Part shown: positions 32,294-40,027 of the stretch, in pieces
Position numbering within the stretch: the stretch's first letter is position 1
Layout of the letters: each line of letters opens with the position of its first letter
Source of the DNA: Verrucomicrobiales bacterium
GTDB taxonomy: Bacteria > Verrucomicrobiota > Verrucomicrobiia > Verrucomicrobiales > DEV007
Assembly: GCA_002698785.1 (NCBI GenBank)
Contig: PAAG01000019.1
Span: 310,001-374,000 of the forward strand
Length of the DNA: 64,000 bases
Direction of reading: 5' to 3'
Translations under genes and position numbers: made by a program
The notes under the pieces: generated by a model
Database searches by the model: none
What the model was told of the DNA's origin: nothing
Seen by the model: only the letters and a program-made list of their open reading frames with translations

Positions 32294-32521
32294 CCGCTCA
32301 ATTCACCAGCATCTCCTCCCTCCACCGGACTGCTGCTTCACTCGAGAGGTATGTATCTTCCCGGGGAGGCAGGACTCCTCCACTGCTCAAACAGACTGCC
32401 CGCTTCATCAATTGCAAGAACATCCAATTGCCGGAGGTTCAAATCCCGGCATCTGGACTCTGCCAAGACGAACTGCTAGGCTTCCACGAAGCCCTGATAA
32501 CGTCACTGAAAGCAGTTCCCG

Positions 32522-34609
32522 ATGGACCTTCTCCCCGAAAAACTTTCCCTAGCGGACTACAAGGCTGCTCTGGAAGAGCTAAAATTTGGAAAGGTCCTCC
32601 CAACAGCAGTTTATGTCATCGCCGACGACTCCATTGCGCTCCCCAAAATCCTTGAGGAGTTGGTCAATAGGCTGCGAAGCCGACTTGAATTTGACGACTC
32701 CTTCAATGTCATAAAACTCGGGAGCCGGGAGCTCAAAGTCTCTTTTCTCTCATACCCGGAATTTTTTACCGACCCTCATCCGCATCTGTCCGAATCCGTC
32801 GGCGTCAATTTGGTCACGGGAAAGGTGCGCCGAACTCAGTACGGGCACCGAGAGAACCCTCCGATCCTTCACCGTAAGGAGACCTTTCTTCCGAATGATC
32901 ATCCCGATATCCCGAAGTTTCGGAGATTGACCAAGGAAGAAGAAGAAGCCGGTCTCTACGAAGACACTTCGACGATTGGCTTCAAGCTCAATTGGGAGCG
33001 ACTGCTCGCAGAAAAGGGTCTTGGGTATCGGGGGCATCGCCTGATCAGATTGGAGAAGGGCAACCAGTCAAACAACCGCGATCAACTTCTGGATCGACAG
33101 ATTGATCGCCATCGTGCTGCGATCGCCCGATCGGAGTTCTCCAAGCCAATCAAGCTGTTGCTCAACCATGACCAGCTTCGCCACAATGATCGCCTTTTTG
33201 ACTACGGATGCGGCCTCGGGGACGACGTCAACGGCCTTAACGAACTCAATTACACCGCCTCCGGTTGGGATCCCTTTTTTGCCCCACATGAGCAAAAGCA
33301 GAAAGCGGACGTCGTAAACCTGGGCTTTGTGCTGAATGTCATCGAAGATCCCGCGGAACGAGTCGAGGCGCTTGTGGATGCCTGGAACCACACCAAACGA
33401 CTCCTGGTTGTTTCGACGCTTGTCGCAGGCCGGGAAAACTACGCCTATGCTGATCGGTTTGGAGATGGGCTTCTCACTAACAGGAACACCTTTCAGAAGT
33501 ATTTCGAGGCCGATGAGCTTCTCGGATTGATCGAGCATGCTCTTCATGTCGAACCGGTTCCCATTGAGGTCGGCGTCTGCTTTGTCTTCCGAGACGTCAG
33601 CGATCAACAGGATTTCCTGTCCCAACGCACCAAGCGGTCCATCGACTGGGAGCAGGTCAACCAGAAGCTGCGCCTGCTCCGGCCCAAACGCGTCCGGCTT
33701 TCCACCTATGATCGAGATCCTGAGCTGCTCGATGAATTCTGGAAGCGGATGCTCGAGCTGGGACGGATCCCCCGCCGACAAGAGTTTGATCGATTTGACG
33801 ATATTCGGCAACTCTGCCAGTCGGCAAATCAAGCCGAACAGCTATTTGTTGAAAAGTTCGGAGAAGAGCCTCTGAACGAAGCCAGACAACGCCGCAAGGA
33901 AGACCTTCTCGTCTATCTCGCCGGCGGCGAGTTTCAGAAACGTCGAACCCCTATGGCCCACCTGTCGCCCGAACTGAGGCTCGACCTTAAGACTTTCTTC
34001 GGCCACTACTCCCTGGCTTGCGACGAAGCACGAGAACTGCTCTTTGCCGCCGGCGATTCCGATGAGATGGAACTCGCGATTAAGGATTTGGAGTTCGGAT
34101 GGTTCGACGAGGCAGAAGGACACTTCACGATTCACCGTTCATTGATTCCACAACTCTCTCCCATTTTAAGAATCTACATCGAGTGCGCCGCCCGGCTTTT
34201 CGGTGATCCGGAACAGGCCGACCTAATCAAGCTCCACCTCTATTCCGGTAAGCTCACCTTCCAGCACTACGATGACTTTGAAGGGAAGACGCTCCCGGAG
34301 TTGCAGACCCGAATCAAAGTCGATCTACGCCGTTTGTTCGTAAATGTGTTCGACCATTCGGAGGGACCGACGCACCAGATCCTCTTCTTCAAGGAGCGGT
34401 TTTTGCCGATGGAATTCCCTGGGCGGAAATCAATGGAGCGCTACAGCAGTCGATTGCGAAAACTGGGCATTTCCGAAGCCATGTTGGGATCAAACGACCA
34501 AGGCGCGCCGAGCCGTGAAGCTTTCGAGTCGGCGCTCGAACAGAATGGGCTAACGAAGGGCTTAGCACGACGAACGTCAGGCAAAGTGCAGCCTCCTCGC
34601 CGCGATTGA
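32522..34609 (+). CDS. DNA phosphorothioation-associated putative methyltransferase
   Basis: A 695-residue protein of the Dnd-associated methyltransferase family (TIGR04096 type). SAM motif I is LFDYGCGLGDDVNGLNEL near residue 225; VNLGFVLNVIEDPAERVEAL near residue 265 completes the Rossmann half. N-terminal (VLPTAVYVIADDSI) and long C-terminal regions are family-specific; the latter includes EDLLVYLAGGEFQKRRTPMA. The family is found with dnd clusters, and its exact substrate is not established. It marks the left border of the phosphorothioation locus on the plus strand, convergent with the membrane protein gene at 34613. Confidence 0.85.
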   Translation: MDLLPEKLSLADYKAALEELKFGKVLPTAVYVIADDSIALPKILEELVNRLRSRLEFDDSFNVIKLGSRELKVSFLSYPEFFTDPHPHLSESVGVNLVTGKVRRTQYGHRENPPILHRKETFLPNDHPDIPKFRRLTKEEEEAGLYEDTSTIGFKLNWERLLAEKGLGYRGHRLIRLEKGNQSNNRDQLLDRQIDRHRAAIARSEFSKPIKLLLNHDQLRHNDRLFDYGCGLGDDVNGLNELNYTASGWDPFFAPHEQKQKADVVNLGFVLNVIEDPAERVEALVDAWNHTKRLLVVSTLVAGRENYAYADRFGDGLLTNRNTFQKYFEADELLGLIEHALHVEPVPIEVGVCFVFRDVSDQQDFLSQRTKRSIDWEQVNQKLRLLRPKRVRLSTYDRDPELLDEFWKRMLELGRIPRRQEFDRFDDIRQLCQSANQAEQLFVEKFGEEPLNEARQRRKEDLLVYLAGGEFQKRRTPMAHLSPELRLDLKTFFGHYSLACDEARELLFAAGDSDEMELAIKDLEFGWFDEAEGHFTIHRSLIPQLSPILRIYIECAARLFGDPEQADLIKLHLYSGKLTFQHYDDFEGKTLPELQTRIKVDLRRLFVNVFDHSEGPTHQILFFKERFLPMEFPGRKSMERYSSRLRKLGISEAMLGSNDQGAPSREAFESALEQNGLTKGLARRTSGKVQPPRRD

Positions 34610-34612
34610 GCG

Positions 34613-35260
34613 TTAGCTTCCAGTTAATCGCTCAGCGATCTTTTCCCCCATCGGTCGATTCAGCTCAGCAAGGTTCTCTTTCAATTCAAGAACCTTGCTC
34701 TCAAGGACCTCATCCAAGATCCGGGGGAATACATATTTTCTGAATCCTTCCAAATCGCCACAGATTTCCTTGTTTGCCGCCATTCGGAGAATCCGGATAT
34801 GGACCAGAAAATCTTGCAAAACCTGATAAACGCTTTCGTAGTTTTCATCGCCACAACTTCGACGCAAGAGTTTATCCCCGTTGAGATCTTCTGGCATCGA
34901 ACTAAAGAGGTCTTTATCAACCAAGCCAGCACCCTCCAAAATTAGCTTCTCGACATCCACTTCGATTGCGATGATCTGATCGAGAATGCTTTTCTGATTT
35001 CCTTCAGGGTATTTCCCCTTGAGAAGCTCTTCCAAGATCCGGTAATCTTCGCCTCCTTTGAAGGAGGAATTTAGCTGTTTCAATACCTCGATTTGGAGCA
35101 ACAATGGAGCGTAAAACTTGTTGAGCTTCTCATGGATTTCTTTCCTCTGCGCATTCCGCTGGTCCGACATTGCGGAAATTACCTCTCGGACCAAACCTGT
35201 GCCGAAGGCAATGAGAGCGATAAAAACGCTTCCTAAGTATATCCAGTCCCTAGGATCCAT
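34613..35260 (-). CDS. membrane-anchored coiled-coil protein (215 aa)
   Basis: An N-terminal helix (WIYLGSVFIALIAFGTGLVR) anchors a largely helical cytoplasmic domain. It has LNKFYAPLLLQIEVLKQL at residues 45-62 and a Glu/Leu-rich end with heptad-like spacing. There is no catalytic motif. Its start overlaps the stop region of the methyltransferase gene by 11 bases, so the two are co-expressed. Membrane-tethered coiled-coil proteins are common sensors or effectors in defence loci, but no function can be assigned here. Confidence 0.65.
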   Translation of the reverse strand: MDPRDWIYLGSVFIALIAFGTGLVREVISAMSDQRNAQRKEIHEKLNKFYAPLLLQIEVLKQLNSSFKGGEDYRILEELLKGKYPEGNQKSILDQIIAIEVDVEKLILEGAGLVDKDLFSSMPEDLNGDKLLRRSCGDENYESVYQVLQDFLVHIRILRMAANKEICGDLEGFRKYVFPRILDEVLESKVLELKENLAELNRPMGEKIAERLTGS

Positions 35261-35852
35261 CGATATCGTCCTCTCTTGCTTTGGTCGCGAAAAACGACAC
35301 CCATTGCTGATCCACGGAAAACTCCAGCTCTATGAAGCCGCTTGCTGAAAGAACTTCGCCCAACTCTTCCTGCTCGTATCTGGCGACATAAATTCCTTTG
35401 CTCTTCGTGTAAGAATCTACTTCAAATCCCTCTCCTTCGCCACGCTTCAAAGAGGCGAAGAAAACGCCTCCATGCTTCAGAAGTTCGGCGATTTTCTGAA
35501 TCACGCCAGGCAGTTCTATTCTCTTAAGATGGTGAAGCGATGCCGATGACCAAGCGCCATCGAAGGAACCGTTCGGAAATTTCATCGCCCGCATATCTAG
35601 ATGGAGAACTTCAGCTGTTGTAGCGCTGGCTGCAGCAATCGAGCACAACTTTTTCGAGCTATCGATTCCAACACACTGGAATCCTTTGTGCCCGAAGTAG
35701 GAGAGATCCCGGCCGTTTCCACAGCCCAAATCAATCACCCTTCCCCCATCAGGCAGCCGAGCAATGAAATGACGTCTAGCCGCTCTCACCGCCTCGTTGG
35801 CGTGGAGATTTCGCTCTGAGTAAATCTCAGCGATCTCGTCATAAGGATCCAT
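35250..35852 (-). CDS. class I SAM-dependent methyltransferase
   Basis: A 200-residue protein from the ATG at 35852, which has GGGAG-rich sequence upstream; a further ATG at 35930 would add 26 residues. Motif I is RVIDLGCGNGRDLSYFGHKG near residue 40, with the acidic residue in CVGIDSSKKLCSIAAA. Motif post-I and IV are HLDMRAMKFPNGSFDGAWSS then ASLHHLKRIELPGVIQKIAE. It is of the UbiE/ Methyltransf_11 type. The substrate is unknown. It is co-transcribed with the coiled-coil membrane protein inside the Dnd locus. Confidence 0.8.
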   Translation of the reverse strand: MDPYDEIAEIYSERNLHANEAVRAARRHFIARLPDGGRVIDLGCGNGRDLSYFGHKGFQCVGIDSSKKLCSIAAASATTAEVLHLDMRAMKFPNGSFDGAWSSASLHHLKRIELPGVIQKIAELLKHGGVFFASLKRGEGEGFEVDSYTKSKGIYVARYEQEELGEVLSASGFIELEFSVDQQWVSFFATKAREDDIDGS

Positions 35853-36045
35853 CGCTCCCTGCTCCCGATACCCAAATGTCTCGATATCCGATTGTCGAGC
35901 GGTCCTCGGCGCAGCTAGACATGTGTTCATGCGTTCAATATACGAGACTTTTCACGCCTTTCACTGATTTTGTTCCATTTCTCTAGCTCACTTCGGCAAA
36001 AGCCGGCTTGCTTTAAACGAGGCGCAGCTTTTTCAATCTCCAATC

Positions 36046-36645
36046 TCACTTACGATATGCTTTGGCAAGGGCTTCGTCCGTTTTCCACGGCCCAAGTTTC
36101 TTCGGCCGCTTCCGAACGAAATGATCCCCCTTTTCCTCGATCAGCCCCAACTGCCCGAGGCCAGCATCCTCGGTGTAAACCTCGATAATCTTGCGAAGAA
36201 TCGTTTTGTTCAGCTTGCTGCCGGGACCGAAATGCATCTCGCTGTGCCAGCGAAGCTTTTCGGTGAGTCCGTTCAGAAGATCCTCTTTCGTAAACGCCTT
36301 GTGCTCCGGAAGAAATTCGAGCGCAAAAAAATGCCACGCTTCGGAACGTTCTGGATCCGTCACCAGTTCGTGGTGCAGAAACCACTGAGTAGTCAGAGAC
36401 TCAAACTTGGGATCATGTTTTCGGAGCACTTCCCCCATCGGAGTCAGTTTGAGGGGGAGGCCAACTTTCTCGATCACCCCACACTTGTGAAGCCAGCTTC
36501 GGTAGCGCTGGCCGAAAGGTCCCCCGTAGCCGAAAGGCTTCGCCAAATCTTTGTCACTCTTTTTCGGATTCTTGAGAGCTTGGTCAAGAAGACCGGCCAT
36601 GTATTTTCGATTGAGCCCAAAACTCCCGTGAAATAGAACTGACAT
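36046..36645 (-). CDS. DUF4007 family protein
   Basis: A 199-residue protein from the ATG at 36645. The DUF4007 hallmarks are FHGSFGLNRKYMAGLLDQAL near residue 4, LAKPFGYGGPFGQRYRSWLH near 38, then TPMGEVLRKHDPKFES and TQWFLHHELVTDPERSEAW. These proteins are usually found with Dnd/Ssp-type sulfur-modification genes, where they may regulate or help the restriction arm. It is divergent from the HARE-HTH gene. A 15-bp palindrome covers its start codon. Confidence 0.78.
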   Translation of the reverse strand: MSVLFHGSFGLNRKYMAGLLDQALKNPKKSDKDLAKPFGYGGPFGQRYRSWLHKCGVIEKVGLPLKLTPMGEVLRKHDPKFESLTTQWFLHHELVTDPERSEAWHFFALEFLPEHKAFTKEDLLNGLTEKLRWHSEMHFGPGSKLNKTILRKIIEVYTEDAGLGQLGLIEEKGDHFVRKRPKKLGPWKTDEALAKAYRK

Positions 36646-36653
36646 AATGTCAG
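36639..36653. promoter_or_regulatory. palindrome between DUF4007 and HARE-HTH genes
   Basis: CTGACAT-A-ATGTCAG is a perfect 7-1-7 palindrome, centred on the DUF4007 start codon in the 53-bp divergent space. Candidate operator. Confidence 0.55.
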
Positions 36654-36698
36654 AGTGAACCGAAAGTCGCTTTGAGCACAAGAAACAATTCAAGTTCC

Positions 36699-36935
36699 AT
36701 GACCGTTAAAGAAGCTGCCATCGAAGTGCTGAAGACCGCCGGAAGAGCCCTTACCGTCGAGGAGATCTTGAGCGATATCAAAGGACGGAATCTGTTTCTG
36801 TTCCGCACTACCGGACCTCGCGGGGTTCTACTCGCAACGATGAAGAGACATTCGGAAAATACCCATTCCTGCACACCAGCGAAGGCTAAGGTTTTCAGGC
36901 AGGTTTCCGGAGATCGATTCGAGCTGATCGGGTAA
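36699..36935 (+). CDS. HARE-HTH domain protein
   Basis: A 78-residue protein consisting almost entirely of one HARE-HTH (HB1/ASXL/restriction-endonuclease HTH) winged helix: TVKEAAIEVLKTAGRALTVE, EILSDIKGRNLFLFRTTGPR, LLATMKRHSENTHS. This domain is proposed to read modified or structured DNA and is often fused to restriction enzymes. Here it stands alone. The ATG at 36699 is favoured over a TTG at 36672. It is convergent with the SeqA-like gene, whose stop is 33 bp away. Confidence 0.78.
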   Translation: MTVKEAAIEVLKTAGRALTVEEILSDIKGRNLFLFRTTGPRGVLLATMKRHSENTHSCTPAKAKVFRQVSGDRFELIG

Positions 36936-36968
36936 TCAAGATCTGCTGTTTGGAGATCAAAGTTTCAT

Positions 36969-37685
36969 CTATTTGCCCGCAACGATCGCATCGGTCACCA
37001 TTTTCACGTCTTCAGCCGGGTAGTGAAGCAAGCACATTACCTGCTTTAACAATTCTCTCTTATTCGCAGAACTATTGTTGGTAAGGGCATACCAGCGTGT
37101 CCCGTCGATTTTCCTTGGGTGGGTTGCATGACCTGAGTTTGCGATCTCGCTTTGGGACTGTGAAAAATATACCCTCTTTTTCCCTTTGATTTTTGAAATT
37201 CGATCGAATTCTTGCTGATGTTGAAAATGAATCCAGCGAAGTGCTTCTATGTATCGATCGGTCACATTATCACATGCAAGGAAACCGTTACTGCGAAGAA
37301 ATGACACAGTATCCCCACGTTGTTCATGATTGGCCCTCGCGACCGGCTTTCTGGAGAGCTCCTCGACGTTCGCTTCCTCATGTTGAGAACTCGAACCAGG
37401 ACCTACCTTGCTCCCCTCCCAATCACGCCCCTTCTTGGGAAGGTCGAGAATTTCACTGAGAGCGACAGCTGCGTAATCACTAGTACGTTCCTGAGGTCTT
37501 TGAGCACTCTTTGGCTCTGAATTATTCTGACCTGAGTTTGATTCTGCTATCTTTGGTTCCTTGGGTTCTGGTTCTGATGAAAGTTCCAAAAGACGCCGAA
37601 GTATGCTGGAAGCATCCTCTCCGAGTACCTTCGTATTCCTAGCGATATAGTCGTAGACATCCTGATCCAGTTCGACAGTTGGCAT
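36969..37685 (-). CDS. seqA: SeqA-like DNA-binding protein
   Basis: A 238-residue protein from the ATG at 37685. The N-terminus PTVELDQDVYDYIARNTKVL plus GEDASSILRRLLEL aligns with the SeqA oligomerisation domain. The C-terminus aligns with the SeqA DNA-binding domain: GKKRVYFSQSQSEIANSG, then RWYALTNNSSANKRELLKQV and YPAEDVKMVTDAI. A linker of about 80 residues, longer than in Escherichia coli, separates the domains. At the SeqA DNA-contact loops, the R-T-R of the arginine loop is K-K-R and the N-T-N of the asparagine loop is N-N-S, so base reading may differ. It lies 11 bp downstream of dndA on the same strand, inside the phosphorothioation locus. I infer a reader of modified or hemi-modified DNA. 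Confidence 0.85.
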   Translation of the reverse strand: MPTVELDQDVYDYIARNTKVLGEDASSILRRLLELSSEPEPKEPKIAESNSGQNNSEPKSAQRPQERTSDYAAVALSEILDLPKKGRDWEGSKVGPGSSSQHEEANVEELSRKPVARANHEQRGDTVSFLRSNGFLACDNVTDRYIEALRWIHFQHQQEFDRISKIKGKKRVYFSQSQSEIANSGHATHPRKIDGTRWYALTNNSSANKRELLKQVMCLLHYPAEDVKMVTDAIVAGK

Positions 37686-37696
37686 AATTGTAGGAT

Positions 37697-38827
37697 TTAT
37701 AACATAGCCTGAATTCGGGCCGCAACTTCTTCCCAATCGACTTCTTCCGTGAGATGACACCAGCTGATGCGCAAGCACTGGTTTGCCTCTTCCTCTGTCA
37801 TACCCTGGGAAAGGAGAACATGGCTCGGTGTGTAGCTGCTCGAAGTGCAGGCCGAGCCGTTTGAGATCGCGATCAGATCTTTCAATGAGACGATAGCCGC
37901 TTCCGAATTGAGGCCCGCAAAAGAAACGTGGAGGACGTGCTCCGACACGAAATCCTGATTCCCGGTGAAGGATGGGTTCAGTGAATTTAGTGCCTCCAAT
38001 GCTTTCGTTTTGATTGCGGAGCATACCCTTCTTCTTTCCACGTGCCGACTCCTGGCTAGCTCGACTGCTTTGCCGAATCCAGCAATCAGTGGCACAGGAA
38101 GCGTTCCTGGTCGGAGTCCGCGCTCTTGTCCACCTCCGACCATCAGAGGAGCTAGAGGCAGCCGATCATAGCCCCGCCGCCTTGCTACGAGGCTTCCAAC
38201 ACCTTTGGGGCCATATATTTTGTGTGCACTTGCACTGATAAGATCGATTCTCTGATTCTGAAGAGGCTCGACTATTTTGCCAAAACCCTGTGCTGCGTCG
38301 ACGTGAAAAAATGCGGGGTGGTCGGCTAGAACATCACAGTATTCCTCGATAGGCTGACGAATTCCCGTTTCGTTGTTGACCTGCATGAGTGAGACAAGCA
38401 ACGTATCAACCCTTAGCGCGTCGTTAAGGGTTCCTGGCGCAACTTGCCCCGACGGCTCTGCTTTCAGGTAGGAAACTTCGAAGCCTCTTCGTTCCAGTTC
38501 TTCGAACGGTTCAAGAACGGCTTTGTGCTCAATCGAGCTAGTAATTAGATGTCGCCGACCTTCTTGCTCCCCATACGCAGCAAGTCCAAGGATTGCCATA
38601 TTGTTGCTCTCAGTGGCGCCGCTTGAGAAGATGACCTCCTCAGAGTTACAGTTTACGAGCGCCGCCACTTCGCTGCGAGCAACCTGAACAGCGCGTTTAG
38701 CCGTGTTGCCGTATTCATGCGTTCGGCTGCCGGAGTTCCCGAATTCTTCTCGGAGGTAAAATTCAACGACTTCGGCAACTTCTGGCTCAATCGGGGTTGT
38801 AGCGTTGCAATCGAGATAGACGGGCAT
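37697..38827 (-). CDS. dndA: DndA cysteine desulfurase
   Basis: A 376-residue class-V PLP aminotransferase fold of the NifS/IscS type. It mobilises sulfur from L-cysteine for DNA phosphorothioation. VYLDCNATTPIEPEVAEVVE is the N-terminal signature. FHVDAAQGFGKI and SASAHKIYGPKGVGSLVARR contain the PLP-contact Asp and the Schiff-base Lys near residue 205. SNGSACTSSSYTPSHVLLS carries the persulfide Cys near residue 327. It is divergent from dndB across 99 bp with two GTTTG/CAAAC palindromes. Housekeeping IscS is possible in principle, but the surrounding dndBCDE genes favour DndA. Confidence 0.92.
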   Translation of the reverse strand: MPVYLDCNATTPIEPEVAEVVEFYLREEFGNSGSRTHEYGNTAKRAVQVARSEVAALVNCNSEEVIFSSGATESNNMAILGLAAYGEQEGRRHLITSSIEHKAVLEPFEELERRGFEVSYLKAEPSGQVAPGTLNDALRVDTLLVSLMQVNNETGIRQPIEEYCDVLADHPAFFHVDAAQGFGKIVEPLQNQRIDLISASAHKIYGPKGVGSLVARRRGYDRLPLAPLMVGGGQERGLRPGTLPVPLIAGFGKAVELARSRHVERRRVCSAIKTKALEALNSLNPSFTGNQDFVSEHVLHVSFAGLNSEAAIVSLKDLIAISNGSACTSSSYTPSHVLLSQGMTEEEANQCLRISWCHLTEEVDWEEVAARIQAML

Positions 38828-38855
38828 ACCTCACAGATTCGCCCAGCAATCACTT

Positions 38856-38897
38856 GTTTGGCAAACATTTTCCTTCTGTTTGTTTTGACAAGCAAAC
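38856..38897. promoter_or_regulatory. paired GTTTG/CAAAC palindromes in dndA-dndB divergent region
   Basis: Site 1 is GTTTG-G-CAAAC (38856-38866). Site 2 is GTTTG-N10-CAAAC (38878-38897), which also contains TTGACA. They lie between the two divergent start codons, so a regulator such as DndB could control both. Confidence 0.5.
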
Positions 38898-38926
38898 TCG
38901 CGGATGCTCAGTTGAGACCCTATCAG

Positions 38927-40027
38927 ATGTCAGCTGAATTCGAATACATTTTCCCTTCGATTAGGGGCGTTCAAGCGGGACGAGAATATTACGTTTCGAT
39001 GTGTCCCTTACGAATAATTCCAAAAATTTTCATTTTTAATGAGGAGGAGTTGCTCCCAGAACTTCGCGCACAACGGGTCCTCAACAAAGCTAGGATTCCT
39101 GAAATGAGCCGGTACCTCATGGAGAATAGAGACAGTTACGTTTTCTCTGCAATCACGGCCTCCATCGATGGGAAGGTCTCTTTTGAACCCATCGGCGACA
39201 ACGGAGAAAGCCATAGGCTAGGGACGCTTCATGTCCCAATGGACGCTTCGTTCATAATCAACGATGGACAACATCGTCGCGCAGCCATTGAGCAAGCCTT
39301 GCACGAACATCCTGAAATTGGTGACGAACATATTTCCGTTGTCTTCTTTATGGATGTGGGGCTTGATCGCTGCCAACAGATGTTTGCCGATCTAAATCGC
39401 TACGCGATTCGGCCCTCTCCCAGCTTGGGATTGCTTTACGATCACAGAGATGAGGCAGCCCAGGTTACAAAGAAAATCGTCTTAGAATCCGACGTTTTCA
39501 GAGATGTTGTGGAGGGTGAGAAAACAACACTATCGGCTCGATCACGCAAGCTCTTCACGCTGAGCGCGGTTCACAAGGCAACGGTAGACCTCTTGAATGG
39601 ACTCGATGAAAAGTGCTCCGACGACCTTGCCTCTGATGCGATGGAATTTTGGACCGAGGTGGACAGAACAATTCCCGAATGGGCGCTCGTCCGAAAAAGC
39701 AAGATCACATCGGGAGAGGTCCGGCAAACGTTCCTTCATTCTCACGGAATCGCGTTGCAAGCCATCGGTAGATTGGGCAATTCACTTCTCAGGATACCGA
39801 AATCAAAGCGAGCGAAAGCAATCTCAAAGCTAAAAACGGTAGATTGGTCTCGATCGAACGGAAAACTCTGGGAAGGACGTGCAATGCTAGGAGGACGAGT
39901 GTCGAAGGCCTCTCAAAACATCACCCTGACAACGAATGCTTTGAAGATCCACGTCGGAGTAGACTTGAACCCGGAAGAGTTGCGCGTAGAGGCAGCTTTT
40001 GCCCGAGGAGATTATGAAAGAAAATAG
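38927..40027 (+). CDS. dndB: DndB, DGQHR-domain regulator of DNA phosphorothioation
   Basis: A 366-residue protein from the ATG at 38927, the usual length for DndB. The family motif DGQHRR is at residues 113-118 in FIINDGQHRRAAIEQAL. FADLNRYAIRPSPSLGLLYD and ALVRKSKITSGEVRQTFLHS are further family blocks. DndB is not needed for sulfur incorporation but tunes modification and, in studied systems, represses the dnd promoter. It is the first of the dndBCDE operon and overlaps dndC by 14 bases. Confidence 0.92.
   Translation: MSAEFEYIFPSIRGVQAGREYYVSMCPLRIIPKIFIFNEEELLPELRAQRVLNKARIPEMSRYLMENRDSYVFSAITASIDGKVSFEPIGDNGESHRLGTLHVPMDASFIINDGQHRRAAIEQALHEHPEIGDEHISVVFFMDVGLDRCQQMFADLNRYAIRPSPSLGLLYDHRDEAAQVTKKIVLESDVFRDVVEGEKTTLSARSRKLFTLSAVHKATVDLLNGLDEKCSDDLASDAMEFWTEVDRTIPEWALVRKSKITSGEVRQTFLHSHGIALQAIGRLGNSLLRIPKSKRAKAISKLKTVDWSRSNGKLWEGRAMLGGRVSKASQNITLTTNALKIHVGVDLNPEELRVEAAFARGDYERK

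Noticed and set aside
32433..32447. T-arm-like GGTTCAAATCC as a possible tRNA fragment
   Set aside because: No acceptor stem, D-arm or anticodon stem can be drawn around it; probably chance.
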